This document shows, piece after piece, positions 8,982 to 17,385 of a stretch of 64,000 nt of DNA. The notes beneath the pieces are model-generated. The model was not told the origin of the DNA and made no database searches. It was given only the letters and a program-made list of their open reading frames with translations. Each line of letters starts with the position of its first letter. Position 1 is the stretch's first letter. The stretch lies in NCBI RefSeq assembly GCF_000311745.1, contig NZ_HE978531.1, positions 294,787 to 358,786 of the forward strand, in the 5' to 3' direction. The DNA comes from Anaerococcus obesiensis ph10 (GTDB lineage: Bacteria > Bacillota > Clostridia > Tissierellales > Peptoniphilaceae). The position numbers and the translations under genes were made by a program.

Positions 8982-11102
8982 ATGAATTTTAAAGATTTAA
9001 TTATAAATATAGTAAACGATAAAAATTACAAGCCAATGACTATTGATGAGATGTTAAGATATTTGGATTGTGATAAGTATATAAAAAAAGATGTAAAAAA
9101 AATTATTAAAAAACTTGCTAAAGAAAATGAAATCAAAATAAGCTCAAAAAATAAAATTCATCCATTAAGTAATGATGATAAATCACTTATGGGAGAAATT
9201 TCACTCGCTCAAGGTGGATATGGATTTTTTATTTCTGATAATAATGAATATATGGATGTTTTTATTTCTCAAAATAATTTAAATTCAGCAAATGACAAAG
9301 ATAGGGTTAAAATTGAAATTATAAAAGAAAAAGAATATGGGAAAAATGCTGAAGGAAAAGTAGTAGAAATTCTTCAAAGAAATACAAATCAAATTGTTGG
9401 ACTTTATAAAAAAAATAAGGGATTTGGATTTGTAATAAGCGATAGAGATAACTTATCTTCAGATATTTATATTGATGAAAAATTTTCAAAAAAAGCAAAA
9501 AATAATGACAAGGTAGTTTGTGAAATTATAAAATATCCAAAAAATGGCTCTCCAGAAGGAAAAATTGTAGAAGTTTTAGGAAATAAAAATGATTTTAATG
9601 TTGATGTTTTATCAATAATAAGATCTTACGGATTAAAAGATAATTTTTCAAAAAAAACAAAAAAAGAAGCTGTTTTTATTGAAAAAGAAATAGATATTTC
9701 AAAACAAAAAGATAGAAAAGATTTAAGGGATTTATTTACAGTTACGATTGATGGTAGGGATTCTAAAGATTTTGATGATGCAATATCTATAGAAAAAGAT
9801 GAAGAAGATTTTATTTTATATGTTCATATTGCAGATGTAAGCCATTATGTAAAAGAAAATAGTGAAATTGATAAGGAAGCTTATCAAAGAGGAAATTCAA
9901 CTTATTTATACAATATAGTTTTGCCTATGCTACCAGAGGAATTATCTAATGGAATATGTTCTTTAAATCCAAATGAAAATAGACTTGCTTTAAGTTTAAA
10001 AATGAGAATTAACAAATCAGGTAAAGTTGTTGATTATAAAATATATAAGTCTATGATCAAATCTAACTATAGGTTAGTCTACGATGATGTAAATGATTAT
10101 TTGGATAATAAAGACAAAGTTTATGATGATGAAATTTTGATAGAAAAATTAGAATTATTTGACAAATTATACAAAATTTTAAAAAATAAAAGAGAAAAAA
10201 GAGGAGCTATAGATTTTAATTTTACGGAAAGTCAAATTGATGTAAATGAAAAAGGAGATGTTTTAAATATTTCTATTTTTGAAAGAGGATCTGCAAATAA
10301 AATGATAGAGGAATTTATGTTAGTTTCAAATGAAACTATAGCTAGTTTATTTGCTTACATGGATTTTCCATCATTATATAGAATTCATGAAAAGCCAAAA
10401 GATGAAAAGGTAGAATCTTTCAAAAATATTTTAAACACATTAGGCTATAATATTAAGGGAAAAGAACTTCATCCAAAAGATTTCCAAGAAATTTTAAAAG
10501 AAGTTTCAGGAAAAGATGATGAAAGTCTTGTAAATATGTTAATGCTTAGGACAATGAGAAAAGCAAAATATGCAAATTATAGGGATATTCATTTTGGTTT
10601 AGCAACAAAATATTATACACATTTTACAGCTCCTATAAGAAGGTATCCTGATTTAATTGTTCATAGGCTTGTAAAAGATTTTGTTGATAATAAATTTGAA
10701 AATATAAGCCAATCATCATTAGAAAAACAATTAGCAAAAAATGCAGAACACTTATCAATTACAGAAAGAAATAGTGAAGAATGTGAAAGAGATGTAGAAG
10801 ATTTATATAAGTGTAAATATATGAAAAAATATATTGGAGAGAAATTTCAAGGAATTATTTCAACGATTACAGATTTTGGGATTTTTATTGAACTTGAAAA
10901 TACGGTTGAAGGATGTTTTATGTATAAATTTTCTGACGATCATTTTGAATATATTGAACAAAAGCTATCTTGTGTAAATAGAGATAATAATAAAAGATAT
11001 AAAATTGGACAAAAAGTTTTGATTGAAGTTAAAAATGTAGATCTTGAAAAAAGAAATATAGATTTCGATTTGTTGGAGGAAGAATTTGAAAATTTTAGCT
11101 AA
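8982..11102 (+). CDS. rnr: Ribonuclease R (3'-5' exoribonuclease)
   Basis: Degrades structured RNA from the 3' end and helps clear mRNA released by trans-translation. The 706-residue protein has an N-terminal winged-helix region, cold-shock domains (about residues 65-200), the RNB catalytic domain with the metal-binding DGRDSKDFDDAI near residue 260, and a C-terminal S1 domain (about 625-700). A TAGGAG ribosome site is present. Its end overlaps smpB by 17 bases, a physical coupling that fits the functional link between RNase R and SmpB/tmRNA. Confidence 0.96.
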   Translation: MNFKDLIINIVNDKNYKPMTIDEMLRYLDCDKYIKKDVKKIIKKLAKENEIKISSKNKIHPLSNDDKSLMGEISLAQGGYGFFISDNNEYMDVFISQNNLNSANDKDRVKIEIIKEKEYGKNAEGKVVEILQRNTNQIVGLYKKNKGFGFVISDRDNLSSDIYIDEKFSKKAKNNDKVVCEIIKYPKNGSPEGKIVEVLGNKNDFNVDVLSIIRSYGLKDNFSKKTKKEAVFIEKEIDISKQKDRKDLRDLFTVTIDGRDSKDFDDAISIEKDEEDFILYVHIADVSHYVKENSEIDKEAYQRGNSTYLYNIVLPMLPEELSNGICSLNPNENRLALSLKMRINKSGKVVDYKIYKSMIKSNYRLVYDDVNDYLDNKDKVYDDEILIEKLELFDKLYKILKNKREKRGAIDFNFTESQIDVNEKGDVLNISIFERGSANKMIEEFMLVSNETIASLFAYMDFPSLYRIHEKPKDEKVESFKNILNTLGYNIKGKELHPKDFQEILKEVSGKDDESLVNMLMLRTMRKAKYANYRDIHFGLATKYYTHFTAPIRRYPDLIVHRLVKDFVDNKFENISQSSLEKQLAKNAEHLSITERNSEECERDVEDLYKCKYMKKYIGEKFQGIISTITDFGIFIELENTVEGCFMYKFSDDHFEYIEQKLSCVNRDNNKRYKIGQKVLIEVKNVDLEKRNIDFDLLEEEFENFS

Positions 11103-11529
11103 TAATAAAAAAGCAAAACATGATTATTTTTTGGAAGAAAAATATGAGGCTGGAATTGAATTAAAGGGAAATGAAGTAAAAAGTATAAGAGAAGGAAAAG
11201 TTTCGATAAAGGAATCTCACGTTGGGGATTATAAGGGAGAATTATTTATTTATAATATGAATGTTACACCTTATGAACAATCCTACGAAAAAAATATTGA
11301 TCCAATTAGAACTAGAAAGCTTTTGCTTCATAAAAAAGAAATTGATAAATTAATTGGAAAAGTTTCTCAAGCAGGTTATACTATGATTGTAAATAAAATT
11401 TACCTAAAAGATGGCTTGATCAAAGCGGAAATTGCTCTTGCAAAGGGTAAAAAAATCTATGATAAAAGAGAAACTATAAAGAAAAATGATGCTAAAAGAA
11501 AAATAGAAAGAGCACTCAAAAATTATTAA
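11086..11529 (+). CDS. smpB: SsrA (tmRNA)-binding protein
   Basis: Binds tmRNA and delivers it to stalled ribosomes in trans-translation. The 147-residue length is normal, with conserved NNKKAKHDYFLEEKYEAGI at the start, the GNEVKSIREGK segment, and the basic C-terminal tail with KKIYDKRETIKK. The start is TTG at 11086, five bases after a GGAGGA ribosome site and inside the end of rnr. No alternative ATG in the N-terminal region would keep the conserved start. No ssrA RNA gene was seen nearby. Confidence 0.95.
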   Translation: MKILANNKKAKHDYFLEEKYEAGIELKGNEVKSIREGKVSIKESHVGDYKGELFIYNMNVTPYEQSYEKNIDPIRTRKLLLHKKEIDKLIGKVSQAGYTMIVNKIYLKDGLIKAEIALAKGKKIYDKRETIKKNDAKRKIERALKNY

Positions 11530-11533
11530 TGAT

Positions 11534-12235
11534 ATGGCATATATAGAATTAAAAAATGTATACAAGTATTTTGAAGTTGGTAGAAATAAGATTGTTGCAA
11601 ATGATAATATTAATTTAAGTATAGATGAAGGCGAGCTTGTTATAATTGTAGGAGCAAGTGGAGCAGGAAAGACTACACTTTTAAATTTAATTGGTGGAAT
11701 GGATACTTTAAGTGATGGAGAAATAATTGTTGATAAGAAAAACCTATCAAAAATGAATGAAAAAGAATTGACTAAATATAGAAGAGATGACGTAGGTTTT
11801 GTTTTTCAATTTTATAATTTAATACCAAATCTTACAAGCATCGAAAATGTTGAGCTTGCTAGTGAAATCGCAAAAGATAATATGGATGCTGAAAAAGCCT
11901 TGGATGAGGTAGGACTTTCTCATAGAAAGAATTCTTTTCCTTCTCAACTTTCAGGTGGGGAACAACAAAGAGTAGCAATTGCAAGAGCAATTGCCAAAAA
12001 CCCAAAACTTTTATTGTGCGATGAGCCAACAGGAGCTTTGGATTATAAAACTGGAAAATCAATTTTGAAATTATTGCAAGATACTGCAAAAAATTTAAAC
12101 ACTACTGTAATTATTATAACTCATAATGGTGCAATAAAAGATATAGCAGATAAGGTTTTTGAACTAAAAGATGGCACAATTGTAAATTCTTATGTCAATG
12201 AAAATCCGGAAAATGTTGAAAATATAGAGTGGTAA
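11534..12235 (+). CDS. ABC transporter ATP-binding protein (LolD/MacB type)
   Basis: ATPase subunit of an FtsX-type ABC system. The 233-residue protein carries Walker [10 protein letters not shown] near residue 40, the Q-loop FQFYNLIP, signature LSGGEQQRV near 140, Walker [13 protein letters not shown] near 160 and the switch His in ITHNG. These features place it with the LolD/MacB/FtsE ATPases that power mechanotransmission rather than simple transport. No clear ribosome site is visible, so translation may be coupled to smpB four bases upstream. Its partner permease starts two bases after its stop. Substrate is unknown. Confidence 0.9.
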   Translation: MAYIELKNVYKYFEVGRNKIVANDNINLSIDEGELVIIVGASGAGKTTLLNLIGGMDTLSDGEIIVDKKNLSKMNEKELTKYRRDDVGFVFQFYNLIPNLTSIENVELASEIAKDNMDAEKALDEVGLSHRKNSFPSQLSGGEQQRVAIARAIAKNPKLLLCDEPTGALDYKTGKSILKLLQDTAKNLNTTVIIITHNGAIKDIADKVFELKDGTIVNSYVNENPENVENIEW

Positions 12236-12236
12236 A

Positions 12237-15200
12237 ATGAAAAAAAATAATTATTATAGGTCAATTTTTAGGGATATAAAACAAACCAAAGGCAAGATTT
12301 TTTCGATTTTTGTTATGATAATGCTTGCTTCTATGGTTGTTGTTGCCCTTTTTATGACTGGGCCTTCAATGCGAAAAACTCTAAATAAGACTTTAAATAA
12401 AAATAAACATCCAGATATAATTATTAAAGCAACTTATGGAATTAAAAACGAAGATAAGTTAATTATCGAAAAGGATGAGGATATTGATAAGCTTGCTTAT
12501 AAAAAAAATTTGGATTTATATGCTAAAGATAAGCTTATTTCTGTAAAATCTTATGATAAAGATATTGAAAAATTAAATATAATAAAGGGAAGAAAAATCA
12601 AAAATGATGAAGAAATAATTTTAGATGAATTATTGAAAAAAAATTATAAACTAGGCGACTATATATATTTTAAGTCAATAGATGATGAAAAATTAGATGA
12701 TTTACTAAAATATAAAAAATATAAGGTCGTAGGTTTTGCAAATTCTTCTGAATATTTGATGGATGAAGTAAGGGATGTTTCTTATAAGGGAAAAGAAATG
12801 GTTTTTTCTTTTGCCTATATAAACAAAGATAATTTTAAAACTGATGAGATTAGTGAAGTTGATATTAGTTATAAAAAAACAAAAAATATGGATAGATTTT
12901 CTGATGAATATAAATCTTATGTAAAAGAAAAAAGAGAAAATCTAAAAAAAGATTTAAAAAACAGACCTAGTCAAGTTTTAAAAAGAGTAAAAGCTGATGC
13001 TAATAAAAAACTTAATGAAAAAGAAAATGAACTATCTTCTAGTGAGAAAAAATTACAAGAACAAAAAGATAAACTTATAGATGCAAACGAAAAGTTGTTA
13101 GATGGTATAAATTCATACAACAAAGCAGAAGATGAATTTAAGGTTAAAATTAACGATGCCTATGAAAAGTTAGGTGCATCAAAAAAACAAATTGACCAAG
13201 GATTTTCTAAATTAAATAGTGGTAAAAAAAGCTACAATAAAAATTTTCTTTCTTTTAATGAACAAATGAAAAAAAATGAAGAAAAATTAAACGATTCAAA
13301 AGAGAAAATAGATAAGGCTTATGAAGAAATTGATAAAAATTATAATAAGATAAATTCGAGCAAGTCTTTAATCGAAAATTCTTTTTTAGAAAAAAAAGCT
13401 ATGCTTAAAAATTTGGAAGATAAAAAAAATGAGGAAAATACAAATCTAACAAATTACAAATCTGAATTAAATGAAATAAATTCAAAAATAGAAAATTTAG
13501 AGAAAAAATTAGAAGTATTATCAAACTTGAGTGATAATGAAGAAAATAAAAAAGAAATTGAAAATATAAAAAAAGAATTACTTTCTTTAAATGAAAAAAA
13601 AGAAGATTTAAATATTAAAATTTCTCAAAGTGAAATTATATTGGATAAGTTAAATAAGGAGTATTTAGCAAATAAAAATAAATTTGATGAAGCTTACCAA
13701 AATGCTATGAGTCCAATAAATGAAAATTTGAAAAAATTAGATAAAGCAAAAAGAGAGTTGGATGAAAAAAACTCTTTATATAAGCTATCAAAAGAGAAAT
13801 TTGAAAAAGAAAAAATTGATGCATCAAATAAATTAAAACAAGGCAAGATAGAACTTGATAATAATGAAAAAAAATTAAACTCAGCTTTGATTTCTTATAA
13901 GAATGGAAAAAGAAAATTAGATGATGAAAAAATTAAGGGAGAAGAAAAGTTAAAGTCTTCTTTTAATGAACTTTTAGAAAAAGAAAGTGAGCTTGATAAG
14001 GCGAATAAAAAGTTTGAAGACGAAGAAAAAAAGGCTAAAAATAAAATCAAAAAGGGATATGAAAAAATTAATGAAGCTCGAGAAAATTTGGTAAATTTAA
14101 TTGATCCTACTTATGAATTTGAAAGCATATTTTTAAATAAATCTATTGATAGCTATTACAAAAATAGTTTAAATATGGACGAATTATCAAAAGTTTTTCC
14201 AACATTTTTTTATTTTATCGCCCTTCTTGTTTCTCTTACAACAATAAAAAGATATATTGAAGAACAAAGAATACAAAACGGAACTTTGAAAGCTTTGGGT
14301 TATTCTAATTTTGATATAGGTAGAAAATTTTTTATTTACGGATTAATTCCTACGATTTTTGGTTCTTTAATCGGTTCATTAATTGGAAAATATATAGTTT
14401 GTAAAGTTATTTTTAAAGCATATTCAACTGGATTTAGAGTTTTAGATTTGGAATTTATAAATTCGTTTTGGATAATTTTATTTACTATATTTTTATCTAC
14501 TTTTTTAATTTCACTAACTGTTTATTTTACAAGCATAAGCGAAGTAAAAGAGCAAACAGCAGATTTATTAAGAGCTAAAGCTCCAAAAAATGGATCTAGG
14601 ATATTTCTTGAAAAAATTAAATTTATTTGGAATAGCCTATCTTTTATGACAAAAATTACATTTAGAAATTTATTTAGGTATAAATCTAGAATGTTTATGA
14701 CAATTTTTGGAGTGGGTGGTTGTACTGCACTTTTATTTTTTGGTTTTGCCATGATTGATTCTGTTAAAGATACATCTAAATTGCAAAAACAAGAAATTAC
14801 AAAATATGATTTTATATCAATTTTTGATAAAAATGCCAAAAAAGAAGATAAAAAATCTTATGAAAGTATTTTAAAAGATACAGAATCTATGAAAATTATC
14901 TATGAGAATGTAGATGTAAGCTTGAAAGATAAAAATAAAAAAGTTAATTTAATTGTTTTTGATGATAGAGAAAGAATTGATGATTTTATAAAAATAAGGG
15001 ATAAAAATAAGAAAAAAATTTCACTTGATAATAATAAAGTTGTAATTAGTAAAAATTTATCAAATAATTTAAAATCAAACAAAAAATTAAAATTTGAATT
15101 AGATTATAAAATTGTAGAAACGGACATTAAAGATATTGCCGAAAATTATATTGATGATTATATTTATATGACAAAAAATGCATATAAAAATAAATTTGGC

Positions 15201-15704
15201 AAAGATTTTATTGCAAATGCTAATCTAGTAAAAGCAGGCGGTCAAATTAAAAATAAAATATTGGAAAATAAAATAAGTCAAAGTATTATAGAGCCAAGTA
15301 AATTTTACGAAACGATGGACACTTTAATGGCAAATTTAAATCTAGTAATTGGAATTATTACCGTGGTTTCTATGCTACTTGCCGTTGTAGTTTTGTATAA
15401 TTTGACTAATATTAATGTGAGCGAGAGAAAAAAAGAACTTGCAACTACAAAAGTTTTAGGATTTTATCCTAGAGAAACAACTTCCTATATTTATAGGGAA
15501 ACATATATTTTAACATTTTTTGGCATTATTCTTGGATATATTTTGGGATATATTATGCTAAGATATGTTTTAATTGTAGCAGCACCAGATGGAATTTTTA
15601 TTTCTTACAAAACTCATTTATCATCATATATATTTTCTGCCTTTATAACATTATTTACATCATTTTTGATAATGTTGATTGTTCATTTTAAATTAAAAAA
15701 ATAA
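12237..15704 (+). CDS. FtsX-family ABC permease with a long extracytoplasmic coiled coil
   Basis: Large membrane protein (1155 residues) paired with the preceding ATPase. One transmembrane segment lies at about 20-42, and a Lys/Glu-rich heptad-like coiled coil of nearly 400 residues spans about 240-625. Three helices of the first FtsX domain lie at about 650-766. Another helix lies near 818-841, with an extracytoplasmic region at about 845-1030, and the last three helices lie at about 1033-1155. This is a duplicated FtsX domain with the coiled coil between helix 1 and helix 2. Such proteins may act on cell-wall hydrolases, lipids or peptides. The role here is not established. A terminator follows. 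Confidence 0.85.
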   Translation: MKKNNYYRSIFRDIKQTKGKIFSIFVMIMLASMVVVALFMTGPSMRKTLNKTLNKNKHPDIIIKATYGIKNEDKLIIEKDEDIDKLAYKKNLDLYAKDKLISVKSYDKDIEKLNIIKGRKIKNDEEIILDELLKKNYKLGDYIYFKSIDDEKLDDLLKYKKYKVVGFANSSEYLMDEVRDVSYKGKEMVFSFAYINKDNFKTDEISEVDISYKKTKNMDRFSDEYKSYVKEKRENLKKDLKNRPSQVLKRVKADANKKLNEKENELSSSEKKLQEQKDKLIDANEKLLDGINSYNKAEDEFKVKINDAYEKLGASKKQIDQGFSKLNSGKKSYNKNFLSFNEQMKKNEEKLNDSKEKIDKAYEEIDKNYNKINSSKSLIENSFLEKKAMLKNLEDKKNEENTNLTNYKSELNEINSKIENLEKKLEVLSNLSDNEENKKEIENIKKELLSLNEKKEDLNIKISQSEIILDKLNKEYLANKNKFDEAYQNAMSPINENLKKLDKAKRELDEKNSLYKLSKEKFEKEKIDASNKLKQGKIELDNNEKKLNSALISYKNGKRKLDDEKIKGEEKLKSSFNELLEKESELDKANKKFEDEEKKAKNKIKKGYEKINEARENLVNLIDPTYEFESIFLNKSIDSYYKNSLNMDELSKVFPTFFYFIALLVSLTTIKRYIEEQRIQNGTLKALGYSNFDIGRKFFIYGLIPTIFGSLIGSLIGKYIVCKVIFKAYSTGFRVLDLEFINSFWIILFTIFLSTFLISLTVYFTSISEVKEQTADLLRAKAPKNGSRIFLEKIKFIWNSLSFMTKITFRNLFRYKSRMFMTIFGVGGCTALLFFGFAMIDSVKDTSKLQKQEITKYDFISIFDKNAKKEDKKSYESILKDTESMKIIYENVDVSLKDKNKKVNLIVFDDRERIDDFIKIRDKNKKKISLDNNKVVISKNLSNNLKSNKKLKFELDYKIVETDIKDIAENYIDDYIYMTKNAYKNKFGKDFIANANLVKAGGQIKNKILENKISQSIIEPSKFYETMDTLMANLNLVIGIITVVSMLLAVVVLYNLTNINVSERKKELATTKVLGFYPRETTSYIYRETYILTFFGIILGYILGYIMLRYVLIVAAPDGIFISYKTHLSSYIFSAFITLFTSFLIMLIVHFKLKK

Positions 15705-15723
15705 ATATGGCAGAAGCAATGAA

Positions 15724-15760
15724 AGCAGGCGAATAAAAAGCATTCGAGCCTGCTTTTTTT
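15724..15760 (+). terminator. Intrinsic terminator after the ABC permease
   Basis: AGCAGGC (15724-15730) pairs with GCCTGCT (15748-15754), with an inner GAAT/ATTC pairing, followed by a T-run. Confidence 0.85.
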
Positions 15761-15763
15761 ATA

Positions 15764-15772
15764 TGTTATAAT
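15764..15772 (+). promoter_or_regulatory. Extended -10 promoter for the phosphatase/SbcCD-like cluster
   Basis: TGTTATAAT is a perfect -10 box with the TGN extension. The -35 position falls inside the preceding terminator stem and shows no match. Confidence 0.55.
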
Positions 15773-15787
15773 AATAAAGGTGATAAT

Positions 15788-16357
15788 ATGAAAATAATAT
15801 TTTTAAGACATGGATTAACAGAATCAAATAAAGAATTAAAATTTTCAACTCCTAAAACAAAACTTTCAAAAAAAGCTTATATTGATTTGGATAAAAGCAA
15901 AAAAAATTTAAAAAATTACAAAATAGATAAGGTCTTCACATCAAAATTAATAAGAAGTCAAGAAACAGCAAAATATTTGGGCTTTGATGAATTTATTGAA
16001 GATGAAAGATTAAATGAATTAGATTTTGGGGATTTTAAGGGACAAAAAGTTTTAGATACAAAAGAAAAATATAAAGATTTCTATGAAAATTTAAAAAATA
16101 ATCCTTACTCAACTAAATATCCTAATGGAGAAAGCGTTGAAGATTTAATAAAAAGAGTTAATGATTTTATAAAAGAAAAATCTACTTATGATGGAAATAT
16201 TTTGTGTGTAAGTCATGGAATTGCAATTAGAGCAACTTTATTTACAGTCTTAAAAGATTTGGACAATTTCAAAAATTTTTGGATAGATAACGGCTCTATT
16301 ACAGTTTTTGATATAAGTGAAAATAAAACAATGATTGAGTGTGTGAATTTGATATGA
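15788..16357 (+). CDS. Histidine phosphatase family protein
   Basis: Member of the histidine phosphatase (phosphoglycerate mutase-like) superfamily. The 189-residue protein has the N-terminal FLRHGLTESN motif with the phosphorylated His, the RSQETAKYL segment, the ELDFGDFKGQ segment with the acid/base Glu region and the second His in CVSHGIAIR. It resembles CobC/PhoE-type small phosphatases. It is too short for a normal cofactor-dependent phosphoglycerate mutase, although no such mutase is otherwise seen in the window. Its stop overlaps the next gene's ATG. Confidence 0.8.
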   Translation: MKIIFLRHGLTESNKELKFSTPKTKLSKKAYIDLDKSKKNLKNYKIDKVFTSKLIRSQETAKYLGFDEFIEDERLNELDFGDFKGQKVLDTKEKYKDFYENLKNNPYSTKYPNGESVEDLIKRVNDFIKEKSTYDGNILCVSHGIAIRATLFTVLKDLDNFKNFWIDNGSITVFDISENKTMIECVNLI

Positions 16358-17385
16358 AATTTCTCCATATTTCTGATATACATTTGGCTGATAAATTGGA
16401 TTTTGATAGTTCATATAGCAAGCTTATAAGAAAAATAAAATGGGATAGCTTTGAAAAAATTTTGAAAGAAAGTAAGGATGTAGATTTCTTGTTAATTTCG
16501 GGAGACCTTTTTGAAAGAGATTATTTTAGTTTAAAGGATTATCAAAAATTATTTGAAATATTTGAAGAATTTTCTAAAAATATATATTATCTTTGCGGAA
16601 ACCACGATTATATAGATTCAAAAAATGAAATATTTTTCTCAGATAAACCTAAAAATCTTCACATATTTTCTAGTGAAAAATTTGATTTTTTTGAATATGA
16701 AAATGTAAGAATTTATGGGATTTCTTATAATGATAGGATATTTGATAAAAATTTTAACTATAATATAAGGCTTGATTACAATTTTTATAATATCTTTTTA
16801 GGTCATGGGGAATTTAATCAAAATAATTCAACTTATATGAATTTAAATTTGGAAAAAATAAAAAATCTTAAATTTGATTATGTTGGTTTGGGACATATTC
16901 ACAAAAGAGAAGAGTTTTTTAAAAATATTTTTTATGTAGGAAGTATAGAACCAGTTAGTTTCAAAGATAAGGGCGATTTTGGCTATAATTTAGTAGATGA
17001 TTATGGCATAAATTTTATAGATTCTTCACAAATGAGTTTTAAAAGTTTAAAAATTGACTTAAACAATTTTGAAAATTTTGATGAATTAAAAAAATATTTG
17101 GCAAATTTTTTGGAGAAAAAATATAATTTTTTATCTATAAATTTATTAAATTATGATAAATTTGCTTTTGATGAGAAAAGTTTAAAGGAAAAATTAGATA
17201 TTACTTATCTTAAAATTAATAGGGAAAAAAGCATAGATTATTATGAAAATTTAGGAAAAATTTACGAATCTTCTTTGCTTGGAGATTTTTATAAAAATGT
17301 TAAAGATTTGGATATGGAAGATCCTATTAATAAAAGATGTTTAGAAATTGGCTTTGATGCCATATTGAGGAGCAAGGATGAGTAA
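16354..17385 (+). CDS. SbcD/YhaO-like metallophosphoesterase (DNA repair exonuclease)
   Basis: Calcineurin-like phosphoesterase of the SbcD/Mre11/YhaO type. Metal-binding motifs are HISDIHLAD at the start, SGDLFERD, CGNHDY, GHGEF and GLGHIHKR. The ATG at 16354 overlaps the previous stop as ATGA. A GTG five codons earlier is possible but lacks support. The protein is about 343 residues. With the following SbcC-like ATPase, which it overlaps by eight bases, it likely forms a two-subunit nuclease complex for DNA ends. The pairing is seen in the sequence, but the substrate is inferred from the family. Confidence 0.85.
   Translation: MKFLHISDIHLADKLDFDSSYSKLIRKIKWDSFEKILKESKDVDFLLISGDLFERDYFSLKDYQKLFEIFEEFSKNIYYLCGNHDYIDSKNEIFFSDKPKNLHIFSSEKFDFFEYENVRIYGISYNDRIFDKNFNYNIRLDYNFYNIFLGHGEFNQNNSTYMNLNLEKIKNLKFDYVGLGHIHKREEFFKNIFYVGSIEPVSFKDKGDFGYNLVDDYGINFIDSSQMSFKSLKIDLNNFENFDELKKYLANFLEKKYNFLSINLLNYDKFAFDEKSLKEKLDITYLKINREKSIDYYENLGKIYESSLLGDFYKNVKDLDMEDPINKRCLEIGFDAILRSKDE

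Noticed and set aside
13000-14100. Lys/Glu/Asn-rich repeats in the permease as a tandem repeat array
   Set aside because: No fixed repeat unit. The pattern is a heptad-like coiled coil in AT-rich DNA.
14522-14839. Minus-strand open frame opposite the ABC permease
   Set aside because: It has no ribosome site or recognisable domain, and its composition is the reverse complement of well-conserved permease helices.
15788-16357. Histidine phosphatase as the missing phosphoglycerate mutase
   Set aside because: 189 residues is too short for dPGM, and the motifs fit small CobC/PhoE-like phosphatases better.
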